A stretch of DNA of 5,144 bases from Kiritimatiellota bacterium (GTDB taxonomy: Bacteria > Verrucomicrobiota > Lentisphaeria > Victivallales > JAADHT01). How positions within the stretch are numbered: position 1 is the stretch's first letter; each line of letters opens with the position of its first letter. Of this stretch, positions 1-5,144 are shown one piece after another. The stretch spans positions 1-5,144 of the forward strand of contig JAADHT010000010.1 of assembly GCA_013151705.1 (NCBI GenBank), in the 5' to 3' direction. The translations under genes were made by a program, and so were the position numbers. The notes beneath the pieces were generated by a model. That model ran no database searches and was not told the DNA's origin. It saw only the letters and a list, made by a program, of their open reading frames with translations.

Positions 1-23
1 GCGACTAGGGCGATAGATAAAAG

Positions 24-48
24 TAGCGATGGCGGGACTCGAACCAAC
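24..48 (-). other. tRNA-like 3' end fragment (T-arm plus acceptor strand)
   Basis: The minus strand reads GTTGG-TTCGAGT-CCCGC-CATCGCT-A, which has the order T-stem, conserved TTCGAGT T-loop, T-stem, 7-nt acceptor strand and discriminator base. The T-stem pairs imperfectly (one mismatch, one G-T), no CCA follows, and no AGCGATG acceptor partner or D-arm is found in the 100 bases upstream. It therefore is not an intact tRNA. It may be a decayed tRNA end, for example left by integration of an element, or a chance hairpin: TGGCG/CGCCA with GG/CC also pairs across 30-55. Confidence 0.35.
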
Positions 49-109
49 CTCGCCAATAACGACAATCCTTTCAATTCGGGCGTTTTCGATTTCTTTTCAA
101 TTATCCAAA

Positions 110-268
110 TCAGCAAGCTGATTCCGCCGCTGTTCCGCTCGCCGACACGATTTGAAAAAAAGACGTTTCAGAAACCCCGGACGGCTCGCCGGCCGCATTC
201 CGCGCGAACGCGAGATTCGCGAACAGAAAAAACAGCGCAAACAATGGAAGCGCCTTTGTCTTGAGCAT
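110..268 (-). CDS. Short ORF with signal peptide: small secreted peptide or truncated gene
   Basis: A 52-codon frame starting with ATG at 268. GGAGG at 283-279 (minus strand) lies 10 nt upstream, which favours this start over the in-frame ATG at 298. Residues 1-22 are a textbook signal peptide: Lys at 3 and 5, a hydrophobic core rich in Leu, Phe and Ala, and A-F-A before a likely cleavage site after residue 22. The remaining 30 residues (beginning RNAAGEPSGVSE) match nothing I recognise and end with a single Cys. A T7 run (minus strand, 161-155) lies in the mature part; one added T would open a frame running to the window edge, so a frameshifted longer gene is conceivable. The ORF lies 138 bp behind the lipoprotein gene on the same strand. 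Expression signals are good; function is unknown. Confidence 0.5.
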   Translation of the reverse strand: MLKTKALPLFALFFLFANLAFARNAAGEPSGVSETSFFQIVSASGTAAESAC

Positions 269-278
269 TAGATTACTT

Positions 279-283
279 CCTCC
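279..283 (-). promoter_or_regulatory. Ribosome binding site of the small secreted ORF
   Basis: GGAGG on the minus strand, 10 nt before the ATG at 268. It decides between that ATG and the in-frame ATG at 298, and the signal peptide begins exactly at 268. Confidence 0.6.
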
Positions 284-300
284 GCAACTTCCCACCATAA

Positions 301-329
301 AGTATCAAATTTTCCGTTCTTGACGTGAA
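301..329 (-). promoter_or_regulatory. Possible promoter of the small secreted ORF
   Basis: On the minus strand, TTCACG (329-324) and GATACT (306-301) are separated by 17 bp, each matching the sigma70 consensus at four of six positions. Transcription would begin near 294 and give a short leader before the ATG at 268. If real, the small ORF is not only a downstream part of the lipoprotein operon. Confidence 0.33.
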
Positions 330-335
330 TACTTG

Positions 336-349
336 TCCGCCGCGGCGGA
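336..349. promoter_or_regulatory. 14-bp GC palindrome in the gap behind the lipoprotein gene
   Basis: TCCGCCGCGGCGGA is a perfect palindrome 58 bp after the lipoprotein stop codon and 6 bp upstream of the -35 candidate of the small ORF. It can form a 5-bp stem with a CGCG loop, but the minus strand continues ACAAGTATTC with no T-run, so a strong intrinsic terminator is unlikely. An operator or a weak terminator are both possible. Confidence 0.35.
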
Positions 350-406
350 TTGAGAATTCAACTTTACTTGCGACCCACCGTTTTCGGATTTAGGAGCTAT
401 GCCCGC

Positions 407-3400
407 TTATTTCGCGCTTTTCTTCCGAGCTCGTTCGAGCAACAGCAACTGCGCCTTGCGGCTGGATATGCGGCTGGCGACGAACTGGATTATGTCGAAC
501 TCGTCCTTCGGAATGAACGCCGGTCTGACGTCCACGTCCTGATTTATGAACAGTATCGGCTTGCTCGTGGCTCCGAACACGTCGCGGTCGTTCACGATCG
601 ATATTTTTCCAGCGCCGGCGGGCAGATTCCACACGTCGGTGGTCGGAGCTATTGGTATTTTCTTGGCGTACTCTTTGGGCAGATTCAAGAGATACGTCCG
701 GGTCATCCGTTTCGCGCGGGAAATAATAAATGGATTCATGCGCAGATCCGCATGCAGTCCCAATGTGTCACGAAGCGTTCCGGGCAGCTTCAAATAGAGG
801 AAGTCGCCTTCCGCCACACCGTATCCAGGCGCTTTGACGGAGAACTCCTCAGTCCCGGGATAGACGGAAAAATCGGTTTTCAACTCGCTCGTCGGAGTCG
901 CCGCTTTTGATATCTCGGCGACCATCTCCTGAAAAAGTCTCCGTTTCCGCTCGCGCTTTATTTCAGTGTATTTTTTGTTCCAATACGCGAATTTCATCCC
1001 GTAGAACGAGCGTTTTCGCGTTATCTCGGCGGTTCCGCTCTCATCAAGACGAATAGTGTAGGCGATATTCGTTTTCGTCTCGAAATCCTCGTCTGGACGC
1101 AACGACGCGATTTTTCCGGAACTCGCGAAAATCGCGAATCGCCCCTCGCTGGCCGTGGATTTCAAAGGAGCGTATTGATCCGTGTCATTCAAATACGCGT
1201 CCCCCCCTTTCTTCAGAGGCGTCCGCAAAAGTACTTTCGTGAAAAATCCGTTCAACGGAATATCGACAACACGATTCAAATCTTTGAGATACGGTCTGTC
1301 GGCGACAAGAACGATCTCGGGCTTCACGCCCGTCACCGCGAGCATAGCGTAAAGCAATGCGGCCCGGTCTAGAGAATTCCCGTAACCATCCTTGAGCGTG
1401 ATGTCCGCGTCCGTCGCCGCTGATAGCGGAAGGACGCCCAAAGTCGGGCCGGCAGTCCTTATCCGCTTGGCGACGAATTTCCTTATCTTCAGCACCTTGT
1501 CGGCAAGTTTGGAAGTGTTTTTGACGAGTTTGGCGGCCGCCGCTTTCGCCTTCTGCGCTTTTTCGGCGGCTTTTTCGACGATAGCCGCTATTTTCGCGGA
1601 ATACGTCCGCCAGTTTCCCGACGACACCGCGCATGAGGGCAGAAACGACCATCGCGGCGGAAGGTCGCGCTCCCATTTGCGGGCGTTGATGTCGGACACG
1701 CTCCAAGTGTGGGTGCCTTCGCCATCAGTTTTGTACTCGATTATGGAATTGCCTTTGATGTCGAGATTATCGAGTTTCAATTTCAGATTTTTCGGGGCTT
1801 TGAGCGTCACCGTCTTGGCTATGATGGGATCGAATCCCTGGAAATACTCGACCATCGAAAAGAAAGGGCGGTCCTTCAACTCGCGGACTACGCGGTATTC
1901 GATGACGCTTCCGACATCAACGCCGGGCAAACTTACAACCATCACTTTTCCGCCTGGATAACGGGGGGCCGCACCGCACCATGCGGCATCCATCAGATTC
2001 CGCTCCGCCGGCGAAACCGATTTGACCTCCCCCGATTTAGTCGCAACTCTCGCGTAATCCAAAGTTACCTTCTCCCAAGCCGGATTGTACCGTATCTTCA
2101 ACTCGGAGAACGCCTTTTTTCCGGCGTACGAGACAATTTTCCGTTTCACGAAGCGTGTGACGCGCCAAGAGGAGGCGTTCCTCACATCGTATGAGACCTT
2201 TTCGTCGAGCACCACCGAATTGGCGTTGCCAGCGTAAAATCCCGCCGCTATCCTCGTAGTTCCGGCCTCGCGGAAAATAGGTGTTTTTCTCTGATTGTAC
2301 TCTATCGTTTTCAGTGCGTGTTTCAACTTCAGATACTCCACTGGTGAAAACTCCACCGTCTTCAACAGAAACTCGGATTTAGCCACCAACACTTTGCCGG
2401 TCATGTGCGTACGGTGATACCAGGAGATAGTCTTCGAATCCAAAGGTTCGGATTTCGGAATCGCGATTTTCGCGCCGACCGCGTTTTTGAGGTCTATTTT
2501 CAAGGATTCCCTAACTCCGCAGGCGATATCCGTCCGCAAAGGGTATTTCCGCTTCTCCAATCCGGTTTTCCCAAGTATGAAGTTCACTATCCCTACGGTG
2601 CGTCCCATCCAGGGTAGCGGAAGCATCACTTTGCCGTCGCCTTTCATCAACGTGCGTTCGGCTATGAATTTCAAATAGACTCTTAATCCGCGGGAGGTGT
2701 CGCGGATGTTCGACGGTTTGATCTCGTATTCGACCAGTTTGGCGCCAGGAACTACTTTTTTGACTATCCTTTCAAAAAAACGCTTCCGCTCGAACGGTTT
2801 CCGCTTCGCGAAAAATCCGCGGTACTCACCGTCGTTCACCCCGTTGAATCGAAGCGTGGTTTCGGCAATCATAACACCGCTCTCGTTTATTGACGCGGTC
2901 GTGGCTATCTCCATCAAATTCTCGCTCGCCGGAATTATAAGCGAAACCCGCAACTTGTCCCCTTTCGGTTTGGCCACCAGAAAACTCTTGTCGCAAAGGT
3001 ACGAGGGAAAAAGCTGACGCGTGTTTTCATCGGTGGAGTCCATCAAAAGATATTTGCCGTTGGGGGCCTCTATACAAGTTATCGCATGGTTGAAGAAAGG
3101 ATTCGGAACGTCCGGATCCTTTTTAGGTCCAACCATAATCAGCACGGGATACGCTTTGAAACCGGCTATTCTCAACATCGCGGCCAGCAACGCCGCCTTG
3201 TCTCTGCATACTCCGTATTTGTTTTCAAATGTCGTTTTGGCGTCGTGCGGCTCGTATCCGGGAGCGTCCTTCTCGGTGGTTATGCCCATATACCGGATTT
3301 TCTGCGAGACGAACCTGAATATCGCCGTTATCCTCTCGGCGGGAGTCCTCGCGTTCCGGGTCAGCTCGACAACCTTCGATCGCATAGCCGGAGTGACGGC

Positions 3401-4327
3401 CTCGATATGTGGTTTGCACAAATTCCAGTACCATTTCGATATCTCGCTCCAGTCGCCCACGGAGCTCACCAGCAGACGCTGCGTCACCGAGTACAATGGC
3501 GGCATGTTGGGTTCTCTAAACATTCTGGGCACATTACGCACTATCCATCGGTAGCGTATGGCGTCGCTGGTCTCTTTGCGGAGGGATACGACGGTTCCGG
3601 GAACTTGGTCGCGGATTTCAATTCGTTTGAGCGGCAGGGATTTCGGAGCCACAATCTCGATCGTGTAGTTCACTATCGGGCTTGTGGTTTCAATCGTGAA
3701 AAAATCGCTCCAAGTGTCGGGCACCCTGGTTTTAACCATGTTTCTGAAAGCCACGTAGTGTATCATATCTCCGACTTTCAAACCGGGGATATTCACTTTC
3801 AGCACTTTGCTGTCGGGATTATAGATGTTGGCGCTCATCTGGGAGTTGTTCACCATCTCCTTGGAGTTGGCCTTTACGTCCACCGGAACTATTTTTCCGT
3901 CCGGTTTGATTATCTCGAGCTTTTTCACCATCACGGTGGAATAGGGAAGAGTGTGGGAAAACGATATGGAGCGATTCGAGCGCCGCCCTTTTTCCGTCAG
4001 GATTTTCGTATAGACGTCATCCCATGTCACTGAAGTGCCGTCGGGTCTGTAGGCGGTGAAAAGATAGTCGTCGACAAGCGCGTCGTCGGAATCGGGATAT
4101 TTCCGCGAAGTTACCTGTTTCGCGGATTTGATCACCTCGGCCCGGTCGAGTATGCCGTCCGAGAAATCCATGCTTGCGTCGATATCCGGTTTTTTCCATT
4201 CGGTCGCCGATCCACTGTTCACAGGTGTTTTTTTACCGGGCGGTTCGGCGAAACAACCCGCGAATAGAAGCGTCAATGAGAAAACGAGGGCGAGATGGTG
4301 GTTTTTGGATCGACGGTGTCGTGTCAT
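407..4327 (-). CDS. Tandem DUF3857/transglutaminase-like lipoprotein, second active site degenerate
   Basis: Predicted envelope lipoprotein of 1306 residues. Residues 1-25 form a lipoprotein signal: basic start (RHRRSK), hydrophobic core (LALVFSLTLLFAG) and Cys25 after F-A-G; residue +2 is not Asp. Unit A (about 60-690) has a DUF3857 beta domain (PDGKIVPV at 142-149, NIPGLKVGDMIHY at 179-191), a transglutaminase core with C374 (YGVCRDKAALL), H414 (FFNHAIT) and D430 (LLMDSTDE), then a beta domain ending near 690. Unit B (about 700-1300) repeats this order (SLPGVDVGSVIEY at 799-811), but the Cys site is S985 (YGNSLDRAALL), the His site is K1031 and only D1048 remains. An Ala/Lys-rich helix (about 911-945) precedes the second core. 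Single-unit members are roughly half this length. The family has the papain/transglutaminase fold; protease, amidase or cross-linking activity cannot be distinguished here. The start is fixed by the ribosome binding site at 4337-4342 and by the signal peptide. Family assignment is strong; biological role unknown. Confidence 0.93.
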   Translation of the reverse strand: MTRHRRSKNHHLALVFSLTLLFAGCFAEPPGKKTPVNSGSATEWKKPDIDASMDFSDGILDRAEVIKSAKQVTSRKYPDSDDALVDDYLFTAYRPDGTSVTWDDVYTKILTEKGRRSNRSISFSHTLPYSTVMVKKLEIIKPDGKIVPVDVKANSKEMVNNSQMSANIYNPDSKVLKVNIPGLKVGDMIHYVAFRNMVKTRVPDTWSDFFTIETTSPIVNYTIEIVAPKSLPLKRIEIRDQVPGTVVSLRKETSDAIRYRWIVRNVPRMFREPNMPPLYSVTQRLLVSSVGDWSEISKWYWNLCKPHIEAVTPAMRSKVVELTRNARTPAERITAIFRFVSQKIRYMGITTEKDAPGYEPHDAKTTFENKYGVCRDKAALLAAMLRIAGFKAYPVLIMVGPKKDPDVPNPFFNHAITCIEAPNGKYLLMDSTDENTRQLFPSYLCDKSFLVAKPKGDKLRVSLIIPASENLMEIATTASINESGVMIAETTLRFNGVNDGEYRGFFAKRKPFERKRFFERIVKKVVPGAKLVEYEIKPSNIRDTSRGLRVYLKFIAERTLMKGDGKVMLPLPWMGRTVGIVNFILGKTGLEKRKYPLRTDIACGVRESLKIDLKNAVGAKIAIPKSEPLDSKTISWYHRTHMTGKVLVAKSEFLLKTVEFSPVEYLKLKHALKTIEYNQRKTPIFREAGTTRIAAGFYAGNANSVVLDEKVSYDVRNASSWRVTRFVKRKIVSYAGKKAFSELKIRYNPAWEKVTLDYARVATKSGEVKSVSPAERNLMDAAWCGAAPRYPGGKVMVVSLPGVDVGSVIEYRVVRELKDRPFFSMVEYFQGFDPIIAKTVTLKAPKNLKLKLDNLDIKGNSIIEYKTDGEGTHTWSVSDINARKWERDLPPRWSFLPSCAVSSGNWRTYSAKIAAIVEKAAEKAQKAKAAAAKLVKNTSKLADKVLKIRKFVAKRIRTAGPTLGVLPLSAATDADITLKDGYGNSLDRAALLYAMLAVTGVKPEIVLVADRPYLKDLNRVVDIPLNGFFTKVLLRTPLKKGGDAYLNDTDQYAPLKSTASEGRFAIFASSGKIASLRPDEDFETKTNIAYTIRLDESGTAEITRKRSFYGMKFAYWNKKYTEIKRERKRRLFQEMVAEISKAATPTSELKTDFSVYPGTEEFSVKAPGYGVAEGDFLYLKLPGTLRDTLGLHADLRMNPFIISRAKRMTRTYLLNLPKEYAKKIPIAPTTDVWNLPAGAGKISIVNDRDVFGATSKPILFINQDVDVRPAFIPKDEFDIIQFVASRISSRKAQLLLLERARKKSAK

Positions 4328-4336
4328 TATGCTTTT

Positions 4337-4342
4337 CTCCTT
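4337..4342 (-). promoter_or_regulatory. Ribosome binding site of the lipoprotein gene
   Basis: The minus strand reads AAGGAG here, 9 nt before the ATG at 4327. It is a near-ideal Shine-Dalgarno sequence and places the start exactly where the lipoprotein signal peptide begins. Confidence 0.85.
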
Positions 4343-4378
4343 AAATTAGGTTCTTCCGGTGAAGCTCCGCGGGTGTCT

Positions 4379-4435
4379 TCAGAGCTTGAAAATCCGCGCC
4401 TGCCTGGCGGACGATACCGCGGATGCCGTTTCCAT
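4379..4435 (-). other. Possible 18-codon leader peptide overlapping a hairpin
   Basis: In the presumed leader of the lipoprotein gene, an ATG at 4435 preceded by a G-rich Shine-Dalgarno-like run (4446-4437) opens a frame reading METASAVSSARQARIFKL and stopping at 4379. Inside it, a 7-bp inverted repeat (ATCCGCG at 4424-4418 on the minus strand, CGCGGAT at 4398-4392, 19-nt loop) is followed by a short T4 run. An alternative shorter stem, TCCGC with GCGGA, uses the same 3' arm. This layout recalls an attenuator, but the peptide has no run of regulatory codons and such a short frame can arise by chance. Confidence 0.2.
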
Positions 4436-4456
4436 ACTCTCCCCCCTGCGGGGTTT

Positions 4457-4485
4457 AATCTATATCGGAATGAGAACGACTGCAA
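4457..4485 (-). promoter_or_regulatory. Possible sigma70-type promoter of the lipoprotein gene
   Basis: On the minus strand, TTGCAG (4485-4480) and TAGATT (4462-4457) are separated by 17 bp. Each matches the consensus only partly (3/6 and 4/6). Transcription would start near 4450 and give a leader of about 120 nt before the ATG at 4327. The 17-bp spacing and the AT-rich -10 region in otherwise GC-rich DNA are the only support. Confidence 0.3.
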
Positions 4486-4529
4486 CGTCTCGAAACGTGA
4501 AATAACGCGGAAATCGCAAGGTCCGCGCA

Positions 4530-4550
4530 CTTCGGCAAGGCTCGCCGAAG
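4530..4550. repeat. 7-bp inverted repeat (hairpin)
   Basis: CTTCGGC at 4530-4536 is a perfect inverted match to GCCGAAG at 4544-4550, with the 7-nt loop AAGGCTC. No T-run follows on either strand, so it is not a typical intrinsic terminator. It lies upstream of the presumed promoter of the lipoprotein gene. It could be a dispersed palindromic unit or the end of an upstream transcript; the window cannot decide. Confidence 0.5.
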
Positions 4551-4990
4551 CTGAAGGAGTACTTTGATATCCCTCCATAGGTTTGCCCGCGCTTCTCCTT
4601 CGGGACAAAACCGTTTTCCACGATATAAACACTATGTTAAAGGGATTTTACGAATTGACGAATTACCCCCGCGGTAACGGGAAAAGCTCTGGAATGGCGC
4701 CGCGTCCGGATGGAGGCGCGAGTTGTGATAAAAACGCTGAAAGTATGCTGAAACCTGTGAATGAAGCTTTGCGGGCGTTTCTTTTCACTCTCGAAAAGAG
4801 CTTCCCGGGAAATTTTCTTGACTTTTCGCATTGGCGTGCCATCGTAAGCAACGTCGGGGGATATCCGATGGCTCTCAACCTGACGACCAAATCGCGCCAA
4901 AAGCAAGGAAAATCGCCGAAAATATCAGTTTTCCCACAAATTGCGAACGTTCGCATATTACATGTTCTCAACATAAAAACATCGCCGCGG
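4551..4990. other. Intergenic stretch without a convincing gene
   Basis: Open frames exist on both strands, but none has a ribosome binding site at a plausible start, a recognisable domain or a signal peptide, and several read straight through inverted repeats. Small structures seen are the tandem direct repeat ACGAATT at 4650-4656 and 4658-4664, a 5-bp hairpin TTACC/GGTAA at 4663-4677 with a 5-nt loop, a 6-bp inverted repeat GAAGCT/AGCTTC (4763-4768 and 4799-4804) enclosing a small CTCT/AGAG hairpin (4788-4800), and the 14-bp palindrome at 4942-4955 listed separately. Confidence 0.5.
4942..4955. promoter_or_regulatory. Perfect 14-bp palindrome, possible operator
   Basis: TGCGAACGTTCGCA equals its own reverse complement and sits in AT-rich flanks. 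Such symmetry fits binding of a dimeric repressor. The half-sites GAAC and GTTC resemble the Gram-positive-type LexA box, but that box has a 4-nt spacer and here the halves touch, so I do not call it an SOS box. No gene start lies directly next to it in the window. Confidence 0.35.
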
Positions 4991-5144
4991 AAGGGCTGAA
5001 GGCCCGCAATTCCAGAGCCCAGGGTGAAGCCCTGGGGATATGGAAGTCCCCCACCCATTAGAGCGCTGAAAGCGCGGAACAAATTATTGAATCATCGCAA
5101 TTCCATCAATTCGTGATAATTTATTGTTTCGGGCCTGTAGCCCT
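4991..5144. repeat. Cluster of short GC-rich hairpins with 5-nt loops
   Basis: Four perfect hairpins occur in about 150 bp: GGGC-TGAAG-GCCC (4993-5005), CCCAGGG-TGAAG-CCCTGGG (5018-5036), GCGC-TGAAA-GCGC (5063-5075) and GGGC-CTGTA-GCCC (5131-5143). Stem sequences differ, but the loop is always 5 nt and in three cases is TGAAG or TGAAA. Between the third and fourth lies an AT-rich imperfect inverted repeat (about 5079-5130). The pattern resembles dispersed palindromic (REP-like) intergenic elements, and I recall similar hairpin runs from PVC-type genomes, but only one partial copy is visible and the cluster is cut by the window edge. No transposase is present. Confidence 0.55.

Noticed and set aside
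30..55. Hairpin TGGCGGG/CC-T-CGCCA as an intrinsic terminator
   Set aside because: Bulged stem with an 11-nt loop and no immediate T-run on either strand; the tRNA-like reading explains it as well.
350..910. 186-codon plus-strand frame opposite the 3' end of the lipoprotein gene
   Set aside because: Antisense shadow, Arg-rich, no motif.
3086..4033. 315-codon plus-strand frame inside the lipoprotein gene
   Set aside because: Antisense to a clearly coding region with recognisable domains; His/Arg/Val-rich composition typical of an antisense shadow.
4327..4632. 101-codon minus-strand frame whose TAA overlaps the ATG of the lipoprotein gene (TAATG)
   Set aside because: The overlap looks like translational coupling, but the protein is Arg/Ser/Pro-rich, has no domain or ribosome binding site, and reads through the inverted repeat at 4530-4550 and the presumed promoter. 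The lipoprotein has its own strong ribosome site.
4942..4955. LexA/SOS box
   Set aside because: The GAAC and GTTC half-sites touch instead of being 4 nt apart, and no SOS-type gene follows.
4583..4999. 138-codon plus-strand frame with a TTG start
   Set aside because: No Shine-Dalgarno sequence at the TTG or at the internal ATG (4634), no domain seen, and it ends inside the first hairpin of the repeat cluster. It overlaps an equally long frame on the other strand, so coding cannot be claimed.
4663..5082. 139-codon minus-strand frame
   Set aside because: It begins inside the hairpin cluster and is translated from the hairpins themselves; no ribosome binding site and no recognisable domain.

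Overview
The window is dominated by one long gene on the minus strand (407-4327). It encodes a predicted lipoprotein of 1306 residues made of two consecutive DUF3857 + transglutaminase-like units. The first unit keeps a Cys-His-Asp triad (C374, H414, D430). In the second unit the Cys and His positions are Ser985 and Lys1031, so it looks like a catalytically dead copy. Base composition near 50% GC, strong Shine-Dalgarno sites and a lipobox point to a bacterium with an outer envelope. Tandem DUF3857/transglutaminase proteins and GC-rich hairpin repeats like those at the right edge remind me of the PVC superphylum (Lentisphaerota/Verrucomicrobiota-like). That is recall-based inference, not something proven by the window.

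Layout, read in the direction of transcription (right to left). At 4991-5144 lies a cluster of short GC-rich hairpins with 5-nt loops, three of them TGAAG or TGAAA. From about 4551 to 4990 I see no convincing gene, only a perfect 14-bp palindrome at 4942-4955. At 4328-4550 is the presumed leader of the big gene: a weak promoter, a possible 18-codon leader peptide overlapping a hairpin, and a clear ribosome binding site. The big gene follows. A 138-bp gap (269-406) has no convincing intrinsic terminator but holds a 14-bp GC palindrome and a plausible promoter. A small minus-strand ORF (110-268) then has a good ribosome binding site and a signal peptide but only about 30 residues after it, so it is either a small secreted peptide or a truncated gene. 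At the left edge (24-48) is a stretch resembling the T-arm and acceptor 3' strand of a tRNA with no matching 5' half, possibly a tRNA remnant.

Functionally, the lipoprotein probably acts on the periplasmic side of a membrane, with one active papain/transglutaminase-fold unit and one binding or structural unit. Its substrate cannot be read from the sequence. The small downstream ORF is same-strand but may have its own promoter, so joint transcription is uncertain. No CRISPR array, intact RNA gene, transposase or recognisable multi-gene system is present.
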